NCBI GenBank assembly: GCA_037178975.1
Contig: JASJZH010000001.1
Span: 4,882,501-4,946,500, forward strand
Origin: Oscheius tipulae
Lineage: Eukaryota > Nematoda > Chromadorea > Rhabditida > Rhabditidae
Direction: 5' to 3'
Length of the DNA stretch: 64,000 nt
The translations under genes were made by a program, and so were the position numbers. Every line of letters begins with the position of its first letter. Positions within the stretch are counted from its first letter, which is position 1. Shown here piece after piece: positions 51,984-64,000 of this stretch. The notes beneath the pieces are model-generated. The model ran no database searches. It was given only the letters and a program-made list of their open reading frames with translations, and was not told where the DNA came from.

Positions 51984-53733
51984 TTTCTGTAGAGATTTGG
52001 TTTTTACACAAAGGACGGAAAGATACAAGAGACTGCCATGTCTTGAGATACAAAGGCGGCTGTTTCACTATGTTCCACCATCCTTTTTCATAAGGTTCTT
52101 TACGCAACGTTCACAAAAAGAGTAAGCAATAGGAAAAGAAGGGAAACAAAGACGGAAAGCAACGTCAGCAAAAACATTTTCGCTAGAACGGCAAGGATAC
52201 GTAATCACGTATAGACATTTTCGCTCGCACGCCTCGAGGTCTGTAAAACAATCAGCGTTCAGTCCTCCCGTCGGGGGGTGAGAGTCCGTCCCTCTCGGAC
52301 GAAATTTCCTCTTTTTTGCCTTCCGACCGCCGTCCTCGAGACTCTAATCCCTCCCAGACTACACCACTCCTCCTTCAGATGTCCCCATTGCCACCGAGAT
52401 CAACCCATATTTGCCTCAAGATGTGTCGAAAGACGATCAACATTGTGTCAAAAATCCCCTTATCTGCCCTATATATCTTTGGGGGCGCCAGTCTAACCCA
52501 GTCGACTTATGGTTTGATTATGTTTCAAGGCAGTGCGTCGTCTCTTTTGGGGCATTCTGCCATTGATCTCGACTATTTGCACTCTCTGAGCTCTTGTGCA
52601 TATTACATTTCTCACCTTTTATACTTGTCAGACTCTTCGAAAACAGTCTTTCAGAGCTGTAACCGACAAATGTGAACGACAAAGTGCCTACTTTCGCACG
52701 TGTGCTGTTTGATATGAAGTGTGAAAGTGAGTTTTCCGAACGGAACCAAACGCCAAAGCGGGCTGCCATTTGCCAGCTGACCACACCCCTTCCTCTAAAA
52801 CTTACGTATTCTCCTCAGCGCTGCCTCATTTGCATCAATTGCCTCCAGAGAACCATGTGTCGAAATGATTGAGAATCGTAATCAACGCCATCTCTTCCCA
52901 TCGAAATTTGGCCAATTTCAGCTCTGTCTTCTCATCTGCCATCTGTCCCCTCCTTTGCTGTATATTCACGCCGATACGATGTAATTTATTCGGGAAATCC
53001 TTTTTCTGCCTACGGACTCAAAACCTCATCACAGGTGGGTCAGCAGCCTTTATGGCCTCTGTTATCATTTCCGGACTGGAATCTTTACAACAGAGTGTTC
53101 AAGTGTCGAAAGAGCACTCTCTATAAATGCATTTGGCGGTTAATGTTTCATGCCGAGGCGGAAGGAACAACATACTCTCAGCGCGTCCATTGTCCATTTC
53201 CGAATGCTAGGCCTCTGCAGCAGCTGTCAGCCATATTAGCAAGCAGAAAGCGAGCGATGGTAGTTCTCAGGGGACCAAAGTCTGATTGGCAATAAATAAT
53301 GGCCTGTCTGATCCATTTCAATAGAGAGGACACTCAAGCTTATCAGCTGTCATAAAGAAATCTCTCTCCTCTTTTCGGCACCATTGTTTGACCAGACCAA
53401 TGGCCCATAAATTATTCATATATGGCTTAGCCGGGCACTAATTTTCACCTGCCGCCGCTAATGGCAAGCGATCCATCAACCTCGTACAAAAAAAATATAG
53501 AGACACTCTATTTCAATGTCCTCTTTTCATAGAACTAGTTATTGCGCTCGTACAGACGAGGGCGGAGGGACACAAACACTGCACGGAAGCCAGATTCGGT
53601 ATTAAAGCCGACAGTTTACGAGAGAATATACGTAATCCATCACCGTTACAGTGACGGAAGCGGGCTTGAGGAACCGGGGACAAGTAGTTCAATTAGTTTG
53701 GGGTTATCTTAAAGTTGCCATGCTGTTGCTAAG
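51984..53733. other. intergenic, divergent SPCS1 / katanin upstream region
   Basis: About 1.75 kb with no recognised coding sequence; small ORFs on both strands lack features. It should contain promoters for the SPCS1 run (minus) and katanin (plus). Confidence 0.5.
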
Positions 53734-56700
53734 ATGTTCAAAAACTCAAATGCTGTAAAGTTCTAAACTGTGGCATGTTGAGATTCTTTTTCACCACATC
53801 AAATGTGTGTCTTGACATCGGAAACTGCTCTGTTTGCACATGGTCTTTTCTCATTCCAGGCTGGAGTTTGTCATAGGGACAAAGATCAATAGACATACCA
53901 AAATAAGAAAATTCGGAGGGACCGGGTAAACAATTACCAAATCTCTCGGGTTTCTTGATTACTTCTTTTGGAGAGAACAACCTTCTGGTTTTCAGGTACC
54001 TCGCCTCGCGTTCCAAGGGGTAGCCGATACTGTTTGTGTTAGTCGAGACGAGAGAAATGTAGCCATATCCAGTTCAGCTTTAATTAAACTCTACGACGTC
54101 GATTCAGGTTCGTTCAGAGTTTTTATCTGAAAGTCCTAATCCTATCATCGTAAAAGATTTCAGGTCGAGAAATTCGAAATCTGGCCGGTCACAGTCTCCC
54201 TGTCCATGCAATATGTCCCCGACGGAACTCTATCTACAATTGGGTAACTCCTTTTTGTATGCTCACTGTCTGTTTCAGTTTTCCGGCTCTCTCGACTCTT
54301 CCTGGATCATGTGGGACATTCGCTGTCATCCGGCCAAGGTTCTTGACGGCAGGGCGAGTGGTCCGATCCGATGCCTGGACATCTCCCCCGACGACTCTAT
54401 TCTGGCTGTCGGGACAGACTCCTCTCTACAGTTGTTCGATATTCGAAACAGACAGATCTTGAACAGATTTGGTTATTCTGTAAGTTCAAGCTGTATCTAA
54501 GTAAACTGAAGGTTTCAGAGTAACGAGGTGTCTTTCAATCCGGCGGAAAAACTACTGGCCAGTGTCGGAGTGGACAGAATAGTTCGGTTTATTTGCATGG
54601 ATCAAATGGAATGCGTCTCGGTTTCGGATCCTCTTTATGGTGAAATTCGAGGCATTTCTTTTGCCGGCAGCAGTCCAGACAGTCAGTTTCTGCGTCTCTT
54701 CGCTTGGAATGAGCTTTTCAGCCGACTTCCTCGTAGCTTGCACTGATCTCGAGTTGCGCATCCTGACGTGGGAACCTTGCGATACACTCTCCAGCTGTCA
54801 ACTACCGACTGGACATCATGTAAGCACATTCCAGTGTAAAGACTAGTGTTCAGGTGCTTAACGTGAGTCTCGGGGACGATTCCGTGGATCTGATTTCATA
54901 CAACACGGACGGAGCTCTCTCACTCGTCTCCTATAGCGTCGAGGTCAGTATACGGGAAAGTCTGAGAATGGGGTTCGAACCAAGGATTACCGATCTTGCA
55001 CACGCATGACTGAATGCACTAATATGCGAAAACTTGATGGATCTCGCACGAGGGTTTGAATGTAAACAGGAGTGAAGAAGATGAAGTGGGGGAGGCGGAC
55101 AACTATTGTTACTCAGTCTGAATTAATCACTATTTTTTACTGATGGTTCGAGGGGTTCATACTTAAGTTTATGCTCAAAATGATCCAATCCCACCCTGAC
55201 GGTTGGAATAGCCCTCCCCAAAGGATGGAACACATTACCCTTTCATTAAAAGGCTGCCAGACAATCCATTGCTAACAAGTTCCGCCGTTCCCTCCTCTTG
55301 GTTAATTCGTTGCTGAGGCGACGTGACTTCATCCGTCCTCCTCCGACTGACCAGTAGACTTATCTTGGTACTTAATCGGGTAATCCTTCTCAGCAAGGTC
55401 TCTGCTGATTCCTCAATCAGGACTCTCGTAAAGTTGATTTCCTGAAGAGGGTTCTTGTTTTCTGTCTTTGTCTCTTCAATTACCCTGTTTTGAGTTTCTT
55501 CTAGGCTTCTTCAAGATGGGAAAGAGAACTCTCGGTCACCTGACAGGACTCGTATTGACCAGCCTGGCGGTTTCCATGTTCCTTCGGGGCTTCCTCTCTC
55601 CGTGCCCAGCACCCCATAATTGCAGACGCCAGCCCTCTTTACCTTTTTACTATAGTCTGATATTTTCGGCTCAAGCCTCAGTGGGGTTTACAATCTTTCA
55701 CTTAATTGTTCTAATCATTATTCCTTGCAGGAAGTACTGACCGGAGAAATCGTCTCCTTGGATCAAAGCTCTCCCATCCCATCTACTCCCAGTCCACCCA
55801 GTTCAGAACCTGAGGAGCCTGCAATGGTAATTTCGTCTTCTTTTTCCAGAAATCTTGACTTTTTAGGCTCCGGTTCTAATCGCACGACCACCAGTCCAGG
55901 AAAAATCCGAGACCAGAATTTCGACAGCCGTTCGGAAACCACATAGAGCGGCGACTACTACGGAGAGACTATCGTAGGTTCTGCTGGAGACTGAAAACTA
56001 TTCAATTTGTAGGGCTAAAGAGAAAGTGACGACGAGACCGAGATCTCCTTCTGCCAACTGTATACCACCAATTGATCCAAACAATAAAAGACCAAAGACA
56101 CCGGAAGAAAGTACCCTGAAAAACTCGAGAAGGTGGGAAACTTAATTTTTTTTAAGAAAGGAGAATATTTCAGTAACAGTAATAGTCGTCACTCTCTAGC
56201 AGGGAACCGGGCTCCGTCTCCCGCAGTCAAACTCTCATCCGAAAAGAAACCCCTCTCACGAAAAGCCTCTCCGTCCGAAGAAAAACCCAAACAGTCCGTA
56301 TCAATCGACGTCTGGGTATCAAAGTTCGAAACCAAAGGGAAGAAAGCAATGAAAGATAGCAAGCTGCGGATACAGAGTGAGTTCAAATCAGAAAAGTTAC
56401 CTATTTTCGCTCTTTAGATATTCGTCAGGCCGAATCTGCTATTCGTCGTTTTGGTCTGGAAGAAGCAGCTGCAAAGGAGGTCATTTTCTACGACAGTTTT
56501 ATTCTGAAGACTGTACTGTCCCACTACAATAGCCATCATTTGTGGGATATTGGTCTAGTTCACAGATACCTTCCCAGGATAAAAGGTGCGTTATATTTGT
56601 GGTTCCAACTATGACCATTTTAGATCTTTTGGATGATAGCAGTTGTACGGTCTCGTGTCTAGAAAGTCTTGAATACATCTGTGATGGTCTCTTGGACAAA

Positions 56701-56931
56701 CTGGTCAAAAATGCACAATATTTCTCGGCGATTGGAGTCGACGTGACTGCCGAGGAGAGGAGGGAAAGATCGGAGGAATGTCTCAAGGTAGTCGGAAGAT
56801 TTGAAAGTTGATAGAAGAGAATTTAGACTTTCCGCCAGATCCGCGACTCTCGAAACAGTTACTACAAGAAACTTTCTGAGGAAAACTACCTACGACTGGA
56901 CAACATCATAGCCAAATTCAAAAAACTGTAA
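53734..56931 (+). CDS. KATNB1: katanin p80 regulatory subunit (WD40 + con80)
   Basis: Targeting/regulatory subunit of the microtubule-severing enzyme katanin. About twelve plus-strand exons. A WD40 propeller is read from 53995 (IKLYDVDSG; REIRNLAGHSLPVHAI; GSLDSSWIMWDIR; IRCLDISPDDSILAVGTDSS; PAEKLLASVGVDRIVRF), roughly six blades. After a 790-bp intron comes a Ser/Pro/Lys-rich linker, then the con80 domain that binds p60 (IRQAESAIRRFGLEEAAAKE; LWDIGLVHRYLPRIK; CLKTFRQIRDSRNSYYKKLS), ending KFKKL-TAA at 56929-56931. A 7-codon first exon (MFKNSNA, 53734-53754, donor /gtaaag) is my best start and is uncertain. The con80 identification is firm; the propeller is somewhat divergent from vertebrate p80. 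Confidence 0.88.
54943..55733. other. long katanin intron with small hydrophobic ORF
   Basis: The intron separates WD40 from con80 coding exons. It contains an ORF from 55516 (MGKRTLGHLTGLVLTSLAVS..., 74 codons) just after TTCTTCTAG, ending inside the next katanin exon in another frame. It is hydrophobic and may be chance. A tRNA T-arm-like string near 54971 does not fold into a tRNA. Confidence 0.4.
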
Positions 56932-57664
56932 CATAGTCTCCCCCAATTTCCTTTCCTCTCTATCTCTCAGGGTTCCACTAGTTGTCTTTCTTCTTTTTGA
57001 GCTTCTAGACTCTCCTACTAGGCAATCTTCTTCTGAAATTATGCTTTATTCTCCCGAGAAAGTGCAATACTGGGATGTACCTTTATTCTACGCGGTTCCC
57101 CTCGTTCCCATACACCAACTGATTGTGATAAACTGACGTGTCACTGAATACTGTTTTCGCCTTTACTGAATAAACTTGTTTTTTGTAGATAAGACTTCTT
57201 TTCCAGATATGCACTTGTTTAAGTCGGTGCGAGCATTTCACACCGAGCTGTCGTTGCTGAACTTACACCTTGGATTGCTTCGGATTCGCTGGGAACATTG
57301 GGAATCTCCATTCTATACCATCCATCGACACGAGACCATTTTGTTTTGGATACTAGTTTCTCTCAAATCGGTCATGTTGGCTTCCAAACGCTAGCCAGAC
57401 GCTCTTTCACTTCTCCAACATCTACAATTTTGCGTAAGATTTCCACTCATTCTGACTCAACGTTCTTCTGTTCTCTCTTAAAATCCTCTTGTTCTGTCAA
57501 AGAAGTCAAATGATAAAACGGTGACGTGGCGGAGGATTGTTTGTCTTTCTCAGAATTTCAAAGCCTCAACTGGCTATGAAAAGCGTCATAACGGGTCCTC
57601 ACCCCTCGAATTCCTCCCCTCACAAAACTCGGTTATCAGGAACGTGACGAGTCATCGGACTTCG
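56932..57664. other. intergenic between katanin and the lectin gene
   Basis: Contains the katanin 3' UTR with an AATAAA signal near 57168, followed by the promoter of the lectin gene. No other coding sequence was recognised. Confidence 0.5.
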
Positions 57665-57672
57665 GTATAAAA
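57665..57672 (+). promoter_or_regulatory. TATA box of the lectin gene
   Basis: GTATAAAAGG lies 35-40 bp before the likely ATG at 57707, and would place transcription start near 57695. A clear TATA element with a very short 5' UTR fits a highly or inducibly expressed secreted product. Confidence 0.65.
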
Positions 57673-57706
57673 GGAGCTCGGTTGTGATTTGATGTATCTC
57701 TCCGAT

Positions 57707-58352
57707 ATGTTCTTGGTCGCTCTTCTTCTCGCTCCAGCTTTCGCTCTTGCCCAATGTCCGCCTGACTTCACCCCAAAGGAATATTTTAAGAAGTGAGTCT
57801 ATCTTGACTACAGTAACCTATTCCAGATGCTACTTGTATGTCGATACATCCACTACTTTCATGGGTGCTGAAAGCTATTGTGGGAGTCTGAATGGACATC
57901 TAGTCTCAATCAAAGATGAGAAAGAGGCTGCATTCGTGAGCACTCTGCACTTGGACGACCAACACGATAAGGTCTGGATCGGGCTCAATGATTTCATGGG
58001 CAATGGCTTGTCCTGGACCAGCAATGACCCGACCACTTTCACTCCTGTGAATATGACCGCGGAAAAGCACTGTGTTACTCTTAGAGGATATGAATGGGTG
58101 TGAGTTTTACAAAATTAACCAATTCTTTTCTTATCAATTCGTTCAAACCTGGATATTTTCAGACCAGAATCATGCGGCGCTAATTATACTTACGTTTGTC
58201 AAGTGCTTGGCAGTTTCTCTCCGTCTACCACGGCTCTGCCGCGAAATTCCACACAACCGGTCACTTCCAGACCCGATAAGGCTGCTTTCGGGATCATGAT
58301 CTCGACCAGTCTTCTTGTCTTTATCGTCTATTTGAGGTCCCTTGTTGAATAA
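57707..58352 (+). CDS. C-type lectin-domain protein, secreted or membrane-anchored
   Basis: Three exons give about 190 residues. The N-terminus is a signal peptide (MFLVALLLAPAFALAQ). One C-type lectin domain follows: CPPDF, KKCYLYVDTSTTFMGAESYC, GSLNGHLVSIKDEKEAAFV, VWIGLNDFMGNGLSWTSND, then CVTLRGYEWVPESC and YVCQ. The EPN/QPD sugar-specificity motif of Ca-dependent lectins is not evident, so carbohydrate binding is doubtful. A Ser/Thr-rich stalk leads to a hydrophobic C-terminus (AAFGIMISTSLLVFIVYL), either a membrane helix or a GPI-anchor signal. The stop overlaps an AATAAA at 58348. An in-frame ATG at 57692 lies at or before the predicted cap site and was not chosen. Nematode lectins of this size often act at epithelia or in immune responses. 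Confidence 0.88.
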
Positions 58353-61300
58353 ACTGTTCCCGACTACCACTTCACTGGAACTCCGAGAGAGCTTTGTCTT
58401 GTAATAGCCTTTTCAAGAATGATCCAGAGTACTATACTAACAACAAGTAATAAAACTATCTTTCGATTTACGGTTTCCATTTCCTCCCGTGCACCCCGCC
58501 TCCTCCAGTCCTCCAAACTGTGATATATGGATCAGTAAAAGTCGTCTCCCGGGCAGTATTCGTTCCGTGCCAAAAGTGACAGAGACTGGTTATCTTATTC
58601 CTCTGCCCCCTCCCTTCTGAAACAAGAAATTCCGCAAAATAGACTTTCTCCTTGTTGTTATTCTCCTACCATCACTTCCTTTCTCTCTCTCTCCTTTCCA
58701 ATTTGTTTTTGGTGGAACATTAATTGTTGGAGGTGGGCAAACAACGGTCTATCTTTCATTTCAATAAACTTTTTCGAGAGAGACACCATTAACAACATTC
58801 TTTTCTTCCTGACACTACCAGCTGGTCATCCTGGTGATAGTTTCCAAATACAGTTGTATTTAAAAAGTTAGGTCTTGTGTTCTGATACTGCTTAGAATAC
58901 TGGGATAGTAACACTTTTGTTCCATTTGATCTCGATGTTTCGTCTTCCAGATCAGCACAGACCATTCTTTCGCAGAGAACAGCCCTTTTTCAAGTGACCA
59001 TTGTCCTTTATTCCAGTCGTCAAACTGTCTAGTATGCGACGGAACTATGAATCAGTTGGGACGAGTCTTTTACTCTCTTTGTAATTTTGCGACTATCTTA
59101 AACGATTAAAAGCTGGCCACACTAAGTGTTCCTAGTCTCTGGCTCAAAAAACAACCTCGAACGCCTAGTAATTACCACTTTTTTGCTTCTGCTAATTGTC
59201 GTAGCGGTACTCAGCCTTGAACCCAGTGAAAAGAGACACGACTCCCAGAAGCCACTCTTGACTGTTCGTCTCTCTGTTCTGCCAATGGGGCGACATCAAG
59301 GTCACACCAGCCGCAGGCGGTTCCGTCCGGGTCTCGTGCCGTTGTTCACAGTCAAGCCGGTCTCTAAGATACTGCTGTTTCCCCACTCACTTTTGTTCTT
59401 GATCTTTTCACGCTTTTTTTTTAGTTTTTCTTCTGAACGACCAAATGACGAGACTAGCCCTGACCTCTAGTGGTTTTGGTGGTCACCTCACATTTTTCAA
59501 AGTTATTGCTGGTTCAATCGAAGGCAAACCGTTCAAATACATACTCAAGTTCACTCTTTCTCTAGCCTCTATGTGAATCTTGTATTGTTTGCCCAAACTT
59601 GTTACGGAAACCCCAGCCTCTCGCCTTGTCACTGAAGATCGTCTCCACCCAAAAAAACTCATCCATTTCTTTCTCGCCCGAAATCTGCCATAATCGCTGT
59701 CAACAAATCAGATCAGATCACGGGCGTCTTTCTAGCGCCGGGGGCAACAAACCCGTTCCTCTTGGCACGGCATCGTCCTTTTCCTTCACTACACAGTAAA
59801 GTGTGTGCTGAACCTGAATTTTGTCCCGCTCTCTCCTAACCCTAACCCCATGTCTCTCTTTCTCTCTCCCGAGAGAAGGACAAGGTAGCGATCAATCGAT
59901 TTCTTGCCCCTCCAAACCTGAATCTCGTCACGGTTTTTGAAAAAGTTGACAAGGAGGCGTCCTTTCCTCCGCTTTGACTCGTGCTTTCGACTGGCTACTT
60001 AGTGGTCGACCAATCTTCTGACGCTTTCTCTCTCGTGACAAAAGATCGAAATTTTCTTGCGGATTAAACAGTTCTTTGAACGTATAGGTTGACGCGAAAC
60101 CAGGAAGCACTATTTGACTCTTTTGGGGGAGCCTAGTAGGTTTTGATGGATATAAATAGACCCAAGACGTCGCCATAAGAAAATTATTGCAGTTTAACCC
60201 AAACACTGTGACAGATTATAGTAGCTGACTCTCAGAGTTCCTTTGAACACCGCCTAGCTTCATTCATTTTCTTGCAGCTACTCTTGTCCAACAATTTAAG
60301 AAGTAGTGTTTTCACAGGGCATACCTGTTTGAGTTTTCGGTTTCTTTACAAGATCTGATTCCGTCACATTCCCCAAACTTTGACGCCTAAAAGGACGTCT
60401 CACCCAAATGACATCATTAGCCACCAATTATCTTCCAAATATTTGATATTTTCCAAAGAAATCTTCCTGGCTGTCTAGTAAAGGTCAGTCGTAAAAGACC
60501 TCTTTTTCGACGACGCGACGAACAGTTTAAATACGGAAGTTTTGTCGGAAGATGGCCGCACACTATGGCTCGTGAAAATAAGGAATTTGGGCTCTTATTA
60601 CTATTTGAGCAGGGTTTTTGAGCTTTACGATATCAAGCGACCTATTTCTATATCTCAACTTCTCGTGTTTATTGAAAAAGTTTTCTGTCCGCAAACCTCC
60701 AATTTGTTTTGACAGACTGTCGTTCTCTTTTGCTACATGGATAGAGTCATTTCAAAGTCTTGAACTCCATTCGCGTTCTGCTCTCTAATTACCCCAATGT
60801 GGCCAAAGACATGGTCAAGAGACTCTTTCTGTGATCAGTTCGCTGAATCCAGTACACACCCCCATCCCTCCTTCTCGTCGTCATCTGAGGTCACGGACGC
60901 GTAGGTGGTCTCCTCGGAACCCCCAAGTGGCTTGTCCACTTATACTCTCTTCTAAAACTTTTACTCTGTTTACATTTAACCAAAAATGATCGTCTCGTGA
61001 TCGTGTTTGTTTATCTATTAGGAGTTCAAGGTGGGTATAGAGAGTGAACTGGTTGAGATGTTTTGATACTCTTGTTAAGTGCTTACAACTTAAGGACCAG
61101 AGGCATTTAAATAGCGGAATCCTCCCGTCCATGTATGAGTTTATTCTTCCTTTTCATTTGTTACCCTCATGGAAATATGTTAACCTTGAGCCATAATTTA
61201 GCCGCCCTTGGCAGTTTCTATACAATCTCTTGAATGCTTTGATGACGGTCCGAGATTAGTAGATGACACAACAGACTCTTCTTCTATTTGAGCTGTTCAC

Positions 61301-61700
61301 AATCCCATTTTAATTTCATCCAAGTTCTGTATGCGTGACATACTCTTTCAAAATTCATTTGTTTATTGCAGATTCGCCGCCCCTTTCACTGTTTTTACTT
61401 ACTGTTAAGACGAAATAATCGGTTCTTTTGTACTACTTTCTTCTAGGCAATAATTCCATTTACGAACATCTACAAGAAACTTTTATTAGTGTATCTCAGG
61501 ACGAGTATCGAAGATCGAAGCCTGTCACGTCATGTCTATCAAAAACAAAAGTTGTTCAGTACACATCGCTCCATCCCCTAGAACATCTTGCAAGTGTTTT
61601 ACCTCCTATTAATTCCAGTTCCACTCGAAGCAGGAACTTATTAGCTCCACTTTTCTGTATTCTCACTGTTCTTTTTTATAAGAGATTCTTCCAGGGCCAG
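58353..61700. other. gene-poor 3.3 kb between the lectin and the PTR gene
   Basis: No supported gene. Low-complexity CT-rich runs occur near 58680 and 59855. The longest ORF (59126-59470, plus) has a hydrophobic stretch but no ATG at its head. The right part is presumably the PTR promoter. Confidence 0.5.
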
Positions 61701-64000
61701 ATGGCGCCTCACATGGAAACGCATAGTATTAAGCCAAGAAGGCAGTCGATTCTTATTGGACAGAGGTCCCTCGACGTCTATGCAGAGTCGGCTCACGACG
61801 AAGGTTAGTGTTTTCACGGAAAATTTTTTTAAGGATCGACGTCAAAAACCCTCGATATGCTATCTCGTTCTGTTCCGCAAACGGGCTGTTTTTACTCACC
61901 TACAGATTCAGATCTTTTGGCGCCAAGTTCTGGGTGAGAGGTCACACAATGTAGAGTGTGTCTAGTCTCACTGCTTGTAAAAACTCGTAAAACTGTCTCG
62001 GTTGCAGCGGGGGCTATGTCCGCCTCTTTTATGTTTCGAACACGCAGTTTGAAGTGCCAAAAATCGACAATCGGAACACAGGAAAGGACAAAACGAGAGT
62101 GTTTTAGGTCCTTGCTTTGTCCGGAAAATCATCGAACTATTCCGGAAATGGGGTTTTTTCATCGCCACTCATGCCTGGACTGCCATCGGCATCTGTCTCC
62201 TAGTCTCAGCTATATCTACAGTTAAAATTGTCCTGACTCCGTGGGTTCAATTCATTTTTTTAACTAGAGTTATTCAGACAGAGGAATGACATCAGCGGGT
62301 ACACTCCGTACGGAGCTAGAGCCAACGACGAATGGGCCGAATACAAGAACTTTTTCTCCTCCGACGGTCTGCCCGTAGCCGCGTATCTGTATATTGTGGC
62401 CAAAGACAACGGCAGTATGTTGCGACCCGATTATTTAGACGAATCCATCAAGGTTCACTCCTTGTCTTGGCCAGAAATTAGTCCCGGTTTAGGTGTTAAA
62501 CTACGCCTCGAAGAATGTCACACTGCTGAACCGGAAAACAGGCAAGATTGAGGGCTTTAACGAGTTCTGTAGCTCATTCTGTCAGATCAACGAGCCCTTC
62601 CGTCAGTTTTATGTAGGTTTTTGAACTTAGTAAAAAAGTTGTTCTTCAGAACGGCTATCAAATTCTGACGGATGCCGGACCGAATGGAACTACGATCAAA
62701 CTCCAACTTAACTATCCCCTGAGTACCGTCTACGGAATCACCTTCAGTCTGCAGCCGAGCTTCTTCGGAGTCGACCTTTTCGGAGATGAACCGTCTCGAG
62801 ACGATGTCCCCAAACTTCTCGGCGGTCCTGATCACATCTTTGGTTAGTCCTCGACCATGTTTGAACTATCAATCTTACAGAATCCAACGAAACACGCCCT
62901 CTGACCGATCCTCTGAGCCATATTACCAACATGAAGTCGGTCAAGATGATAACGTTCCAGTTCCGAGCCGAACACCGTGATGGCTGGATCGACCAGGATG
63001 TCAAAGACTGGGAAATTAAGATGGTCGACGTGTTTGAAAAGCAGTACCAGTCGAGCAGACTGAAGATCTATGCCTATTCTCAGTCTTATGTGGAAGAGGA
63101 AATGGTTCGAAGTGGGACTATTATGGTTCCCTATCTGGTAGTCGGCTTTTCCATCATGTGTCTCTGCAGTATCTGTTCCGTCATGATCCGAGCCCTCTAC
63201 ATGCATCAGGAGAACTGGTACAAGGTACTTTGTATTTCATTTTCCAAGAATAACACTCCTTTAGATTGCCCTGGCCATTTTTGCCTGCCTGACTCCTCTT
63301 CTGGCCTGCTCCACAGCCTTGGCTGTCATGTTCTTGTGCGGAATCCGATTCGCTTCGATTCTCTGTGTCATCCCGTTTCTCGTTCTGTCCATCGGAGTCG
63401 ACTCTTCCTATCTGATGCTCCACGAATGGCAAAGAGTTACGAAACACATGAGAGAGTCCCCATCTAAGAAGGACAGTGTCGGTCATAGAATGAGCGAGGT
63501 TGGATGTTGTTTTATCGAGAATACACTAGAGCTCCAGGTGATGGCCGAGGTTGGTCCCGCCATCCTCATCTCCTGTCTGACCAACATGTTCGCCGATTTG
63601 GTCGGATCATTCACCTCCTCTCCAGAAATCACCATGCTCTGTACCGGAAACATGCTATCCATGTGGTTCGCCTTTATCTATCAGGTATTGACTCTTTTGG
63701 TTAAAAGATGGTCCGGATTTCAGATGACCTTCTTCGCCGCTCTGATGTCGATTGTCGGAAAGTACGAGTTTGGAGACGATGGTCCCAAACTGGAGACTCA
63801 GATTAACATCAATGAGAATCGAGTCAACATTGCTCGTCATCACAGACCTCTCACAGTAAGCTTTGCATCACATTCTAGCCAAGTTATTTATTTCAGAGAC
63901 AGCCCTCCAAGTTCCACGAAGTGACCAAGCCCGTCGTTTCCAAGTTCATGACGAGATACGTGGATGTGATGGCCTCATTGCCAGTCTACATGGGAATCGT
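61701..64000 (+). CDS. patched-related (PTR) membrane protein, 5' part
   Basis: Member of the nematode patched-related family, RND-type transporters with a sterol-sensing domain involved in cuticle, moulting and lipid handling. Exons 61701-61803, 62110-62240, 62278-62452, 62493-62612, 62650-62842, 62881-63224, 63265-63498, 63538-63684, 63724-63855 and 63897 onward are all in phase. TM1 (WGFFIATHAWTAIGICLLVS) is followed by the PTR signature TPQRNDISGYTPYGARANDE, a long first extracellular loop with paired cysteines (FCSSFC), and the sterol-sensing block of about five helices. TM4 contains LSIGVDSSYLML, with Asp of the RND GxxxD-type motif kept. The coding sequence is open at the window edge. 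TTCTTCCAG at 61694 just before the ATG is a likely trans-splice or splice acceptor. Confidence 0.92.

Noticed and set aside
54552..54761. Minus-strand ORFs over katanin exons
   Set aside because: Antisense shadows of WD40 coding sequence.
54955..55030. tRNA-like GGTTCGAACC on the minus strand
   Set aside because: T-stem has mismatches and no acceptor stem pairs 72 bases away; at most a decayed tRNA fragment.
59126..59470. Plus-strand ORF with hydrophobic segment followed by a Lys-Arg site, like a neuropeptide precursor
   Set aside because: No ATG at its head and no clear upstream exon; repeated peptide units are absent.

Overview
The window reads as nuclear DNA of a free-living or parasitic nematode, most likely of the Caenorhabditis side of the phylum. 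Introns are mostly short (about 35-60 bp) with GT...TTTCAG borders. Several genes have a pyrimidine-rich AG acceptor a few bases before the start codon with no upstream donor, as expected for spliced-leader trans-splicing. From memory, the best-matching C. elegans genes (vab-10, fhod-1, vha-16, kin-32, the C34B2 cluster with lonp-1 and GRIM-19) all lie on chromosome I. This was not checked by search. Exon borders below come from reading splice signals and keeping frame.

Region 1 (1-20.8 kb, minus strand) is the 5' part of a spectraplakin, vab-10. It has a tandem calponin-homology actin-binding domain, a plakin domain with SH3, a charged Arg/Glu helix and one giant exon of plakin repeats running off the left edge. 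At least four candidate N-termini are visible: an MG..CC acylation-type start, a second start joining the same exon, an internal start in a charged exon, and a transmembrane start that would replace CH1.

Region 2 (21.9-34 kb, minus) holds an F-box-like nematode gene and an FHOD-family formin (fhod-1). The formin contains a frame-neutral 1,629-bp exon inside its N-terminal GTPase-binding/FH3 region. About 4 kb upstream of the formin has no gene that I can support.

Region 3 (34.3-41 kb) has V-ATPase subunit d (vha-16, minus), divergently arranged with a FAK-type tyrosine kinase (kin-32, plus).

Region 4 (41.5-52 kb) is dense. On the minus strand are an uncharacterised zinc-finger/RS-rich protein downstream of a small coiled-coil protein. 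Divergent to these, on the plus strand, is complex I subunit NDUFA13, which carries a foldback transposon in its first intron. Next comes a minus-strand run SPCS1 - LONP1 - TTC1 that looks like an operon.

Region 5 (53.7-64 kb, plus) has katanin p80 (WD40 plus con80), a small secreted or anchored C-type lectin with a clear TATA box, a gene-poor 3.3 kb, and the 5' part of a patched-related (PTR) membrane protein cut by the right edge.

The genes do not form one pathway. Themes are cytoskeleton and attachment (vab-10, fhod-1, kin-32, katanin) and organelle housekeeping (V-ATPase, complex I, Lon, signal peptidase). The least described items are the zinc-finger/RS protein, the small coiled-coil protein, the alternative vab-10 N-termini and the formin cassette exon.
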